Shown: positions 19,163 through 30,190, counted from the first letter of the stretch. The stretch: DNA of 34,394 nt from Penium margaritaceum (GCA_023375785.1 SZWC01018985.1:13585-47978); one strand, 5' to 3'. Notes: generated from the sequence alone by a model not told the origin. A program made the numbers and translations.

Positions 19163-19948
19163 CTAGAATCTGCTGCTCAGCTACCCTTTCAGCCGCTGAA
19201 GGCCTGGCAGATTGGTCGAGCATAAATTTAGGTCATCCACATAGAGCACAATGATCTGATGGAGCTGTTTGTTATGGCACACGTACACGCTATGATCCGA
19301 CTCACTGTACTTGAATTTGTGTTGTGCCATGAAGCTGTCCATCTGTTGGTATCAGCATCTGGACAATTGTTTTAGCCCATTCAAGGACTTCCACAGCTTC
19401 CACACATTGCCCTCCGGTGCCTCTACCCCCTCTGTCACCTCCATGTAGATCTCTTTTTCTATAATGCCATTGAGGAAGGTCATCTTTATGATCATTTGGT
19501 GGAGCTCCATGTCCTTCACAGCCGCCATTACAAGTATCGCCCGGATGCTCGTGAACTTGGCGACAGGAGTGAACGTCTCCTTGTAGTGGTCAAGCTTACA
19601 CTGTGTGTATCCCGTTGCCACCAGCCATACCTTGTATTTATCAACCACACCTTCCTTTATGAATTTGGTCTTTGAGACCCACATGGAGCTAGTGACATTA
19701 GTATCTTTTGGCTTTTCAATAAGCTCCCACATGTCATTTATGTGATGGACGCCAGCTTCGATTTGATGGGTGTGACCCATTGATCCCCTTTGGGCCGCGC
19801 AAGTGCCTCTTGCACAATTGTTGGCTCCCTTGATGCAGCCAGAATGCACCGCGTCATGCCAGCCCACCGACCAATGCTTGCGTCGATGCACCTCCCACTT
19901 TCTGCTTCCTCCCATTGTGGCACGACAATTTTGGTGGCATATCGTCAC
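19163..19948 (-). pseudogene. copia D reverse transcriptase
   Basis: The minus strand gives MWELIEKPKDTNV, SSMWVSKTKFIKEGVVDKYK, LVATGYTQ, HYKETFTPVAKFTSIRAIL, EIYMEVTEGVEAPEG and LWKSLNGLKQLSR. After a stop near 19350, QIIVLYVDDLNLC follows with YVDD at 19232-19243, then MSGMGELEYYLGVSIT. Motif A reads HQMIIKMTFLNG where QMDVKTAFLNG is usual, so its catalytic Asp is lost although YVDD remains. The upstream hinge (PTIVQEALARPKGDQWVTPI) lies in another frame. Confidence 0.9.
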
Positions 19949-19977
19949 TCTACTATTATCCCTCAGACTCTACACAA

Positions 19978-20043
19978 TCCGGTGAATCATCGACCGGATG
20001 GCTCCCCGAGGATCTCTCCTGCTCCGGTGAAAAATTGACCGGA
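19978..20043. repeat. Two 21-nt palindromes in copia D hinge
   Basis: At 19978-19998 the arms are TCCGGTGAA and TCGACCGGA (7 of 9 pair); at 20023-20043 they are TCCGGTGAA and TTGACCGGA (8 of 9 pair). Each has a 3-nt spacer. On the coding (minus) strand they encode related words such as SGQFFTG. Confidence 0.75.
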
Positions 20044-20355
20044 CGAGCGGCATATCCAATGGATTTTCCACAGACGCCAGATGTACACTCCGCTGGGAGT
20101 GCACATCTTGGAATTGTTGGTGCCTCATCTGCCGATCCTTCCGGTGGATCTTCTCATCAGCATGATCTTCATCAAAGTGTTAAAAAGTGCCTCTGCCATA
20201 GATGCCATTTGTTTTTTTCCTGGTTCGACCACTAGAGAGTGGTTGGATTTCTGATCTGATTGTAGATTGGACTCCCAAGATTTTTCCTTGTGGTTTAAAG
20301 CTTTCAGTTGCTCGATTTGTTTGAGAATTCAGAAATTTAGCCTCATCCAAAGTTC
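20000..20355 (-). pseudogene. copia D integrase tail and hinge
   Basis: On the minus strand TLDEAKFLNSQTNRATESF resembles the KLDEKA...C-FLGYS...G-Y end of copia integrases, and FDEDHADEKIHRKDRQ resembles the acidic stretch that follows. A stop separates the two. The sequence ends at about 20355, where similarity to copia is lost on this strand. Confidence 0.6.
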
Positions 20356-20359
20356 GGGT

Positions 20360-20857
20360 GGTAGTTGGGTGAAATCTGGATGTCTGCAATTGGTGACGGG
20401 ATAATTCCACCACCAGTGATCCGAGTTCGACTTCTATGAGCTCCAAAAACACGTGGGCCATAAAGGAAGGGATGTGGGATGTCTCCTGGACCAACGCAAG
20501 CCTCCCCCCATGTTGGAGGGCCAAGAAGGGCACTTCGCCAGGCCACCGTCAAAACGCCTCCCGTCACTCCCGTTCGGGGGCATGGTGGGCGGCTCCACCA
20601 TGGGTTAGTCCAACGTCCATAGCAGGGGCTGTACTGCTCCATTTTGGGTGTTGTTGGATGAATTGGAAAGCTTAGATCACAGGCTATGTTAATATGTTCT
20701 AATCTCACCAAAACAACTGGCCGTTAATGGTTGTAAGCCCTTCTCTGTTTCCGCAACCTGCATTCTGCCAGAATTTTGCTCCCCTTGTGTTGTGGTGATC
20801 CAAAGCACACACCTCTTTTGGAATCCTTTTTGCACAAAGCAACTGTGGATACTTAGG
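20360..20857 (+). repeat. 5' LTR of copia C, left end undefined
   Basis: The LTR is inferred because a primer binding site follows at 20858 and a gag start at 21016, both on the plus strand. The left boundary is only the junction with copia D. No matching LTR was found in the window. Confidence 0.5.
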
Positions 20858-20870
20858 TGGATCAGAGCAC
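20858..20870 (+). other. Primer binding site of copia C
   Basis: TGGATCAGAGCAC matches the initiator-Met-tRNA site TGGTATCAGAGCAC with one base deleted. It lies about 158 bases upstream of the gag ATG, a normal distance. Confidence 0.75.
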
Positions 20871-21015
20871 ACCAGGACCCATTGTTGAAAAAGGGTTATG
20901 GGCTCAAAACCCTGATCTGCCTGCCAAGACGTTCACAGCTTCCGCAACGCACGGGTGTGTCGCTTGAGGCGACTTTGCCGCTACAGCGTAAGACTGTTCA
21001 TCACAGAAGTTCAAC

Positions 21016-21222
21016 ATGGCACAGAAGACAGAGTCCTCGCCCATCCCAACGTACATGGATGGCCCTAGATTTGAGCTGTGGTGGTGGCATTTTGAGATCC
21101 ACCTTGCGCACAAGGGACTACAGGAGCTTATGAAGGGCATGGAGGTTCAAGGTGTGAGTGCAAAAGATGAGGAGAAGGAAGCCTTCACTAAGAAGATCAC
21201 AGAGGCGCTAATTTTCTTACAG
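21016..21222 (+). pseudogene. copia C gag, N-terminal fragment
   Basis: The ATG at 21016 (context AACATGGC) starts MAQKTESSPIPTYMDGPRF, ELWWWHFEIHLAHKGLQELM and EVQGVSAKDEEKEAFTKK, the amino end of a copia gag. The similarity stops after about 68 codons (ALIFLQ), where the strand becomes the antisense of a BED-finger fragment. The remaining open codons to 21333 are a chance continuation. Confidence 0.8.
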
Positions 21223-21606
21223 CCGGTGTGCGGATTCCATCCTGCTGGAGGATTGGAAAACCTCTCCAAGCCTAGTGCGTCCCTAACTGTTAGTGGAGGG
21301 TGTGGGCATTTCTCAACGTTGGGGTTGTTGTAGGCAAAAGTGGCCGCAGATGCCGTCACACGTGCCACTCACCCTCTTGGAGCACGATCCGCAAACAAAG
21401 CCCGCCTTATTGTTAGATGTTGCACGAGGTTCACAGTGCTTTGATAGCTCCTTGGTGAGAAAGTCACCGGTGAGTGCCCTCCTCTTCGGTGGATTCCACT
21501 TACTAGCATTGAATTGTTTGGAAACGGCAGACACAGGAGCTGCGGAGGGACTAGTGCCGGCGGTGGATGCTCTGTTGGAGGTGCTGGGCTGAGAGGATGA
21601 AGCCAT
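21222..21606 (-). pseudogene. BED-type zinc-finger fragment (hAT-transposase-like N-terminus)
   Basis: The minus-strand frame from ATG 21606 starts MASSSQPSTSNRAST, a Ser/Thr/Ala-rich leader, then RRALTGDFLTKELSKHCEP, then FVCGSCSKRVSGTCDGICGH. The Cys-x2-Cys ... His spacing fits a BED zinc finger, common at the N-terminus of hAT transposases. After a frameshift near 21320 it continues NNPNVEKCPHPPLTVRDALG and is cut at the copia C gag junction. The identity as hAT is inference: no catalytic domain is present. Confidence 0.45.
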
Positions 21607-21609
21607 GGT

Positions 21610-22680
21610 GCCAAGGCTGGGCAGCTCAGCTGCACATGGCCTCCAGAGAAAGAAATGGCGCAAGTGTCGGCTACATCACGTAACAGGGGGGCACGATGTT
21701 ACTACCATTGGGAGCACTAGCTCTTGATAGAATCAAGCAGTTACGTCGACTGAGTGCCGGGCAGTCACTACTCCCTTAACATCCATAAGCAGCCATCTCG
21801 CTCGAGATTGTATTTCGACATCTCAAACTTTGTCCTTGATGCGGTGGTTTGGTCAATATAGAATATGAATAAAGTATGTTCACAGGTAGGTTCACAAAAC
21901 ATTAATTCATCCATGTATACATGGAACGACTACGAAGATCACAAACAGTAGCTAGTATTTTAACAAAACAACCAAAAAATAACATTCATGTTCTTGTGTA
22001 GCAAACCCTATGTGCATGTGTCTCGTGTTATCTCAAAATTCGAGGTTGAGCATGCCATTGGTCAAACAATTGCATCGGCGCGGATGGGGGCGTGCACTTT
22101 CACACAGTCCAACCTGGCAATGTGCAGCTCCCCGTGCATGACCCCGATTGGTAGAGGGTGTGGTTACGATGCCACCTGGCATGAGTCATACATTGATTCA
22201 TGCCACATGGTCTGATGGTTAAGCTTTGGTACAGTGCGTGCATGTAAAGTAACAGTGAGGCTCCAAGAGCCAAACTCACAATTTCCTGACCCTGGAATAT
22301 TCCTCTGTCGCTCACTGTCGGTGGCTAAATTTGGTCTGGGGTGCACCCGGTCGCCCATACGATAGCTACACCGCATGGATGTAGCATCGATGCCTTTGGA
22401 TGTGTCATTGAAAATGTAGTACCCCTACAATGAACAACGAGGGAAACTCTTACCCACGCACTGAGGTCCCTTATAACAAGAGAGTTTCCTAGCCATATAT
22501 GATAAAATCACACTCCTATCATTCATAATGAAAGGAGTGTAGGGACAAGTGCAAAGAACGCCCTTTGGTGAGAGCACACTCAATGTACACATTAAATATC
22601 AGTGTAAAAAATGGCCTTCATTGACCATAACTCAGCATGCTAGCCAGCCCTAATTTTCCCACCTCATTACAGCAGCATAC
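21610..22680. other. Unassigned DNA
   Basis: No recognised domain on either strand. A small inverted repeat, ACACTCCT at 22510-22517 and AGGAGTGT at 22533-22540, could form an 8-bp stem. On the minus strand near 21690-21700 the sequence GTAACATCGTGCC resembles GTAACATGGTGCC near 14000, also minus. This is too short to interpret. Confidence 0.45.
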
Positions 22681-22683
22681 ATC

Positions 22684-22999
22684 CTATGTTAATTCCTCTA
22701 ATCTATCCATGCTAGTCTCGTCAGCCAAGTTGCATATTGTGTGCTGCTTCTTAAGATTTATGCCAAAAGTGAATGGTTCAAATTCTTGTAACAGGAGTAA
22801 CCTTTTCTTCCTCCTTGGTAGCTCTCCTGCATCATGGTGTAGCAAGAAGGATGGGTGTGGTTTTTGTAGCATGAGAGGGGAGAAGTGTATGGCCATTAGC
22901 ACAATTCTAGCCAGGGCATCCTGGCTCTGGTGGCACCTCAACAATCGCCGTCTCTCCATCTCGGCTGCAATCTTCCACTCAGAGATTGGGAGTGGTAAT
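22684..22999 (-). pseudogene. Possible host exon or pseudo-exon, unrecognised
   Basis: A minus-strand frame is open from about 22999 to the stop at 22684. From ATG 22959 it encodes 91 residues: MERRRLLRCHQSQDALARIV, a basic segment GELPRRKKRLLLLQEFEPFT and ETSMDRLEELT at the end. Composition looks more like protein than the neighbouring frames, and AG dinucleotides upstream (for example AAATTTCAG near 23030) could be a splice acceptor. I do not recognise the family. A longer plus-strand frame (22637-23188) overlaps it and looks less protein-like. Confidence 0.3.
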
Positions 23000-23199
23000 G
23001 CTGGTGCTCTTCACCAACACCAAGTGCCTGAAATTTTAGCACCAAGACATGCACAAAGTTGTCGAGACTCATGTAGAATCCTTGTAGAATTTATCTATTA
23101 CGTACCAGATTTCATTGTTTTCTCACAAAGGCCATTCACATTAAGTATCGTCATTGTCACTCTCCAGACCCTTCCCACCCTTGACTAAAATCCACTTTT

Positions 23200-26100
23200 T
23201 ATCCCCTCCCTATCGTTCTTGCTTACACCTCTTTGGCATCCTGTGGTTATTCCCTTGGTGCATGTATTGTCATGGGCTTCATAAAAAACTGCATTGTATT
23301 GCTCCTTGCATTTCATGTAGGTTATCCATGCTCATTCTCTTTGCCATTGGACCTTTGCCTCCTTTGGGTCATTTTCCATGGCTCTGTGTTCTCTCCTGAT
23401 CTCCCTCGGGTTGCATTTGGTTGTGCTGCTAGAATAGTTGGTGTTGTTGGTCTATGGATAGTGTCACCATATGTGTAGGTAGCTTTAGCGGTTAGTGATA
23501 TGTTAGGGGTTCATGCTCTTGGAGGGTGATGCTGCTAGAGATGTTCAAGTCCTTGGCGGTGGGTTCTGCTGAAAGGATTGCTAGTATTTTCAAACAGGGA
23601 TGTCAGAGGGGCTTGCTCGTGCAAGCATGCAAAGATATTTGTCACCTTTGGCAGCATTGGTTCTCTTTCAGAAGCTCCCTTTGCATTGAATTTCCTTTCC
23701 CACAGATCCAGTAGGTGGTAGAGAGGCATCCTACTCTTTTGTTTTGGGCTCACATTGTAGTTTTCAAGCTTCGTGCATGGGGCACCCACCCTTGCTCACA
23801 ATGTCACGTTACCTGAGCAAACATAGTTTAGAATTTCCCATTGTGTTGGTACTATGGTTTGATTCGCATGTTCTGGGTCATACATGTAACACTTCCTACT
23901 TGAATTAAGTCCATTTTTGTGGTTTTCACCTGACCCATTTGTGCACTTTTCTTGACCCTTATCACTATTCAAGTGACCGAAGGATGACCTATTATATAGT
24001 TGTAGTGTTTTATGATTGCTTTTGATCATTTTTTCTATCTGATATCACTTCTCAAAATTCTTTTTGCGTGCAAATCAAATATTCATTTGTGCATTACAGA
24101 AATGCATTCATGCAAGCTTTTGTAACAACCTCTTCACGGAAATGTTTCACACCCCAATAGCCATCCCGCAGTGCTACTCTCCCACTTTACTTCTCCGAAA
24201 GAAAAAAATCACTATCTTCTGTAGATCCCCTCCTCTAATCTAACACCTTGCTATGATACCCCCTCATATTACACAAGAGCCCTTGCTCTCATACACACAT
24301 ATGAGTAGTCCTCCTTGACAATGTCAAAAGCCAGAGCCAGCCCACCAGCTAAATCCTGGCCATTCACCTCACAAACCGGAAGCACTCACTTGTAATTTAG
24401 GCTAAAATTCAAGCAAAAACTTTGGTGACCAACCCCTGATTCCTCTCACATTTCTTTCAAGCATTTCCACCCTCCTTCCTTATTCAAGAGAAACTCATTA
24501 TTGTGCATGATGAATTTTTATAAGAAATTAGATTGATTCTATTTGTTCATGATATTTAGGTAAGAATATTGTAGAAAACTGTCATACAAATTCTGAAGCT
24601 TTGTTGAATTTTGGCATCATAGAAGACGCATACCATTTCCTATTTCCCTGGGTGCTTTTGATGCCTCATGCAGATTTTTTTAAGCATGTGACGGTTCTCT
24701 CAAAGGATGTGGTGTAATATTATGCAAACAAAAGCAAAAATTTTGCAAGAAATTCAGTCTTCCACCATAAATCAACTGGATTAGAACATGTTAAAAAACT
24801 TTCTAGAGGCAACTTGTTGTTAATTTAGGTTGAGTGATAAGTTGCAACTGGAAACCATGCATATCGGAAAACCAAATTCTTCACAGAGAAAACTTTTCAT
24901 GTGATCACTTTCTTTCAAATGAATGATATTGCAGCCAATGGAATCAGTTCATCATCATCACATTAAGGATTGTATCCGATATTAGAACCAACCTACTAAA
25001 CATGTTGAATATTATGGATTCCTTCCATTTGATTTGATTTTCTTTGAAAAACCATGCTTCTGTAAACGAATATATTACTTTGGAGGCTGTGAAATAATTT
25101 GACCTTAAAATTATCCAAAACATCCCAACGTTGCTCTGGAAATAACGACATTAAAACCTCATTTGAATACGTCTGATAGAAATTATGAAATTTTGGTATT
25201 TTTAGAATTATTCCAACCACTCATGTCTTGGGGGTTATGATAATTCTTTTAGTTGATCTGCTGGTCTTAATTGTTCATGAATATGATGGAAATTATGTTT
25301 ATATCAATCTAGTGATATTGGAAGGTACGGAATTCATTTTTTGTCGATTTAGATCAAACTTAGGTGAGTGTACAGGTGGACTGAGATTATGCTACCTAAC
25401 GATGTTCATGTCCATAAATTATCTTTGCAACATGAATAAAAAGCATGGTAAACTATTCTGGCTAGTAAATGATCTTTTGTGCACAACGTTTTCTCCCCCA
25501 AACACCCAATTCCACAGTGTTGTTACACACCACACAAAACTATGACCAAAAACCTTTTCAAACAAGGATTCCCACAAAACAAGTGTAATGATGAGAGTGA
25601 AGGTTGGTTAGTTTCCAAAAGGTATTTTAAACGACGCTACAAATTATGGTATGCTACACCAGCTTGTACCGCTTTCACTTCATATAGATGGTAAATCAAA
25701 TCAGAAACGAAGAGAAACAGGTTTCTTATTGTCTTGTTGCAAGAACAATGATTGCACATTCAGAAACAAAAAAACATATTTCCTTGGGAAGGAGCAAGGA
25801 ATTTAGAACCAATCCTGTCTGAATCATGAACCCATTAAAATTTGTACACATACATTAGCCATACCAATTGACTACCCAGAAAATTCCTTACACTCACGAT
25901 GAGGCACAGAAGATGGTGAGAACCTTTGAGTACAAATGGGTTACAAAGTTTCCATACATTTCTCAGGAGATAACTCTCAACAAGGGAAAATTCATACATG
26001 TAACTACCAATTTCAGTTTCAAATAGTGTGGGTTTCCAATCCAAATATCATATTCACTTACTCTTTTTCCCATAAATTTCTTTAAAATTCTCCAAAATCT

Positions 26101-27020
26101 TAGTTGTTATGAGAGTGTGAAAGGAATATTTCAGGATGCGTGTCTTTGTAGTGTGCTCCATTTCAATTAATTTGAAACCTTAAAAAGCATAAAATTCACA
26201 AAGTTAATGTCTCCTTTGCAAAAATAAAGCACTTTACTTCGGACTTTGCTTACAGTTTTCTCACATGTCCCCCTCCCCTCCGCTACCCTACACAGTTTGT
26301 GTGCGGATTTTATGAGATAGCGCACGACAGTAATCATGTATTCATTTTTGTCGGGTTCATTAGTGAAATTTATGTGAAAGTTCTTGAGTGCACTTATTCA
26401 TAGAATGCTCTTGATTGCAGCGCAGGAACTATATGCTTTTGTATGCATTCACGGTTTAATCTTTATTGATGGTGGGGATGGTGGGAAGGGTGTGTAGCAT
26501 CCTGTTACTAAGTGTACGCCAATTTCTACATGAAATACAACGTGAAGGAGAAAAAACTATTCACTAATTCAAAAGAAGAAAAAATGCATCTAGAATGTCA
26601 ATAGAGCAAGATTGATAGTAATGTGTAGTATCTATCATATCGTTTGATGTAGGATTTTTCCAGTCACCCGAAGTCATACAATCTCTCTTGTTGAACTCAT
26701 GAAACATCGGACGTGAAGCGTTGAAAGCTATGTGCTCGGGACTCGTAGGTAACAGACCAGCCAACGGTGAGGCCTGACACCCAACTACAAAAAAGTTAAT
26801 ATTCAGAGGGACGGATGTGAGGGGCGGAGACGGAGGGGTGGGGGGTTGGGGGGGGGTTGACTCACACATGGAACCCACCTTGAAATGTACTCGAGCAATT
26901 GGCCGACTGCCATTGGCATTTCACTTGATACATGTGACTAGAATGCTACAGTCATTGTTTGGTATTCATTGCAAACTGTTGACCCATCCCCTATCCAACT
27001 CCTTGCTCCACATTTTGATT
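23200..27020. other. AT-rich DNA, no supported gene
   Basis: About 3.8 kb of AT-rich, intron-like or intergenic sequence. Short frames such as minus 23535-23789 (84 codons, ending TSLFENTSNPFSRTHRQGLE) and plus 23233-23478 (hydrophobic) are open, but I recognise no motif. No transposon terminus was found. Confidence 0.5.
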
Positions 27021-27024
27021 TTTC

Positions 27025-27222
27025 TCAAGTCAGGTTGTCGTCGGTGAATGTCAGGTGCTGAAAAGGCTCAACAAGAACTGATCTTGGTTGTTTTCTTTGC
27101 TCTACCTTCAGTGGTTTCATAAAGAAGATTTTCTCAGGAAGACAACTAGGGTTGACACTTTCTAGGCGATCATTGGCTAAAGATAACATTGTTAGATATG
27201 GGGCTCTCTTATCATGGAACAT
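27025..27222 (-). pseudogene. Leucine-rich-repeat-like fragment
   Basis: The 65-codon minus-strand frame has LTMLSLANDRLESV and, 44 residues later, FQHLTFTDDNLT. Both fit the L-x-x-L-x-L-x-x-N-x-L repeat except that Asp replaces the conserved Asn, and 44 is two LRR lengths. The middle repeat is hard to see. An AG acceptor-like site (GATTTGAACAG) lies about 15-25 bases upstream on the minus strand. It may be an exon or the remnant of a receptor-type gene. Evidence is weak. Confidence 0.25.
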
Positions 27223-27399
27223 TATTGATAGTTGTGGCTGTTCAAATCAGATTTATCAAGAGTTCAAAATCGTTTCATTTGAATTCACACTAGTTTAAAT
27301 TTCCTTGTCTTGTATATGGTTTTTGAAGGTTACTTCTGCTTACAGTCATTGCATGCACTTTTGAGCTGGAGAGGGGCTCTTAGGGCATCAGAAATTTGG

Positions 27400-29150
27400 G
27401 ACCTGATCCCTCCCCTTTCACCAATGAAGTGTAGATCGGGAGTGCATATGAAGGGGAGAGTTAGGGGGTGAGGGAGGAGACATCAATGGGCCCCATGGCG
27501 GGAATGAAAAAGCAAGAGGGCTCGGAGGGCGCCCTGGCCCCCGCAGCGGGGGGTCCACACCAGGGAGCACAAGTGAGGAGCAGGTGGGGCGGATGACAGG
27601 AGCGCCCAGTGGTATGGGGGAGGCCGTAGTTGCAAGGTGCAACGAGAGGATGTGCTCGGGGGGAGGGAGACTAGACAGGCCAGGGTGGGAGATAACAATA
27701 GTGAGGTGAACGTGAGAGAGCTGGGGCGGCCAGGCGGAGGGAGGCAAAAACGTTGCATGGTAACGGAGCCAGGTTACATTGTCGGCGGAGCTCGAGGCCG
27801 CATGTTGCAGGGGTCACCAAGACAGTAGGGAGATAGTGTGGGGGCTCTTCCTATGGTATCACGGCATGGTCTAGGGATGCATGGAGGAGATGTGGAGTCG
27901 CATAAAGGAGCTATGGAATGCGGTGGGAAAAGTGTAGCAAGCCCAGAGGGCGGGGGACGACTTCCGCATCGAGCAGCTGTACCAAGAGCCCCACCACCTC
28001 CACGAGCTTCTTTAGGTGGAGAATAGGACGGGCGGCCCAATTGAAGAGGGTTGTGACCATGGGACGGGAAAAACATGGACACTGAGCGGCAAGAGTCACC
28101 GCCTTAGGGACATCCAGTGGCATGGCGGGTCGGGCAAAGGAGTGGGTGGCAAAGAGTGCAGGGGACGTGGAGGAGTAGAAGGAGGGTGGGACACCAGTGG
28201 GTGTGGGGAGGGGGCAGAGTGGGAATGGAGTAGAGCAGATTGTGAGGGCTACTTTTGGCATGCAGGGGACCATGGATAACCCTAGCACCGTCGAGTGGAT
28301 AATTACAACATGCGGCGTAGGGGGAGAGCTGGAGGCGGAGATGTCATTGGGCGGACGGGGCCTCCAGGATGGGGAGGAGGCAGAGGAGGAAACGACCACG
28401 TGCTCCCATACGCGTGCGGGAGAGGATCCTCCTAGAAGAACTCTTTGTGTGTTTGGAGGCAGAGGGGAGCCATGACGAAGAGGGGGGAGAAGACAGGGGG
28501 CGAGGAATGTGCAATTCACCAGCTGGGGTAGGAGGGATGACATGGGAGGTAGGTGGAACTAGGGAGGATGGGGGGCAAGGGAGCGGACAGGGAGCTGGTG
28601 CTATGCCGGGATGGGGGAGGAGACGAGGGAGGGGGGACAGCTGGGAGGGAGGAGGGCGACATGTAGGATGGGATTAGAGGGAGCCCTGAAGGCGGAGGGG
28701 GGGTGCGGAGGGGATGGAGAGAGGGACAAGGAGGGAGGTCAGGAGGAGGAGGAGGTTGTGGAGGAGAGAGGAGGCAGGGGAGAAGAAGATGAGGATCAGA
28801 GGGAGGAGGCCTCAGCTGTGGGAGGAGGGAGACCCAGCCAGAGACCACATTGGCAGGCGGAGGGCAGAGCGGGCGTGGAGGGGGAGACCTAGGAGGCAGT
28901 GGACCGACAGCGATAGCGAGGAGCTAGGGGAGGATGAGTGGATACCTGGGGAGTGGAGGACTTGGGGAATAGGAGGGGGGAGGGGAGTGCTGGGGGGGGG
29001 GTGAGAGCGAGCAAGAGGGTGACATCACGAGATGGCACACCATCGTGCGTGTTGGCATAACAACCAAAGGCGTGGACGGGAGGGGGAGGCTACAGGGCGA
29101 CGTGGCCATAGGGAACACTACTAAACCAAGTACCATCCCTCTAAAGGTTG
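27400..29150. other. Strongly purine-rich (G/A) plus strand
   Basis: The plus strand is dominated by GGAGG, GAGGGG and GGGGGAG words, with few C or T, for about 1.7 kb. Open frames on both strands are Gly/Glu/Arg-rich or Pro/Ser-rich accordingly. I see no conserved motif. A similar composition recurs at 30540-31860, upstream of the RT relic, so the two may be 5' regions of related elements. Confidence 0.55.
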
Positions 29151-29219
29151 CCATTACACTTTAAAGAATGAGGCTGGGGGTGGGCTAAGCGGTTAAACTT
29201 AAATTATAGGTAAAAGTAA

Positions 29220-29855
29220 AAGAATATAATAAGGGCGGCCAAACGCATCCTGGTAGAAATTTGCATCGGCGACCTTAGGCGGCTCCTAAATTTTATTAAG
29301 GGTGGACAAGGTATAGGCAAACCATTGGGGAAGGAGAAAAATGCTGTGAGACCTGAGGGAGGCATTACAAGCGAGTTAGGGCTGGAATGTGTGAGAAGAC
29401 TCTCACAATATCACAAGTCTGACCCTTCCAAGATAAAGATTCCAGAACTACCCCCCCTCAAAGCACCAAGGGCATATGAAGAAAATGTGCCACAAGTATC
29501 TTTCGGAAGCCAGGAAAACTCCTCGACTTCGCAACCTCACAGCCGGCAGTCTGGTCCATTACCGACCAACCTTCCATCAACGGTTGGATGGACACTGCAG
29601 ATGAGCGAGAGCAGCACGTCTCAGATCAACGCGGCCTCGCGGCCTGGTCCTCGCTACACGTCAACAAAACAACGAATCGCCCTCGCACCCACAAACCAGC
29701 TGCAGCAGTGTACGGGCTCCCCACTTCAGACCAACGTGCATCCAAGGTCCGGACCAGCTGCGTGCATGCGGAGTCGGGAGGTGCCTCCGCACAGCACCAC
29801 CACAGTAGAAGCAGCCAAGCTGTTGTGGGAACGCCAGAACTATCATCCACCATAG
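29220..29855 (+). CDS. 212-codon open frame, possible exon with G-patch-like start
   Basis: The plus-strand frame is open from 29220 to a stop at 29855 with no ATG near its beginning. From 29301 it reads GGQGIGKPLGKEKNAVRP, which resembles the G-x-G-[LI]-G-K core of a G-patch RNA-binding motif. It goes on KIKIPELPPLKAPRAYEENV and a Ser/Thr/Gln/Pro-rich tail ending AKLLWERQNYHPP. TTTTATTAAG just before 29301 could be a splice acceptor. It may be a last exon or chance. Its composition differs from the purine-rich blocks on either side. The G-patch resemblance is my inference. Confidence 0.3.
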   Translation, partial: KNIIRAAKRILVEICIGDLRRLLNFIKGGQGIGKPLGKEKNAVRPEGGITSELGLECVRRLSQYHKSDPSKIKIPELPPLKAPRAYEENVPQVSFGSQENSSTSQPHSRQSGPLPTNLPSTVGWTLQMSESSTSQINAASRPGPRYTSTKQRIALAPTNQLQQCTGSPLQTNVHPRSGPAACMRSREVPPHSTTTVEAAKLLWERQNYHPP

Positions 29856-29948
29856 CTAGTTCCCACTTAGTCTTAGGTACTTAGGCATTGCTACCCTATT
29901 CTTGTATTTGCATACTTGATATTTATCTATCATTCAGCTCATTGGCCC

Positions 29949-30190
29949 GTCTGAGTGGCTGCCGCCCCTCCTTCATGCAATCTATGTTCGCCCACCGTCA
30001 CAGTTGCGGCTTTGCCTGCTCATTATCTGTCATTTGCCTGCCGTCACGGCTGCGGCCTTGCCTATTCATTATGTGTCTCTTCACCCGTCGTCAGGGTTGT
30101 GGCCTTGCCTCATGAACTTCATGCCCGCCTCTTCGGCTGCGGCCTCATTGTGTCCACCTTTTGTCAGCCAACTTGGATACGGCCTGATCT
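29949..30190 (+). repeat. Diverged ~46-bp minisatellite
   Basis: A GTCA...GGCTGCGGCCTTGCCT...CATTATGTG pattern recurs with starts near 29949, 29997, 30043, 30090, 30130 and 30164. Successive spacings are about 48, 46, 47, 40 and 34 bases. The best-preserved pair is 29997 and 30043. Confidence 0.7.

Larger units (their letters stand above)
18190..20355 (-). mobile_element. Copia D, 3' half of a Ty1/copia element
   Basis: The minus strand carries the integrase tail, hinge, RT, RNase H and polypurine tract. It starts abruptly at about 20355, inside the integrase C-terminal region, where plus-strand copia C sequence begins. Gag, protease and most of the integrase are missing. Confidence 0.85.

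Noticed and set aside
22205..22275. GGTCTGATGGTTAAGC, reminiscent of a tRNA A-box
   Set aside because: The next 60 bases do not fold into a cloverleaf and lack a B-box.
27911..28543. 210-codon Pro/Ser-rich minus-strand frame
   Set aside because: It is antisense to purine-rich low-complexity DNA; long frames are expected from composition.
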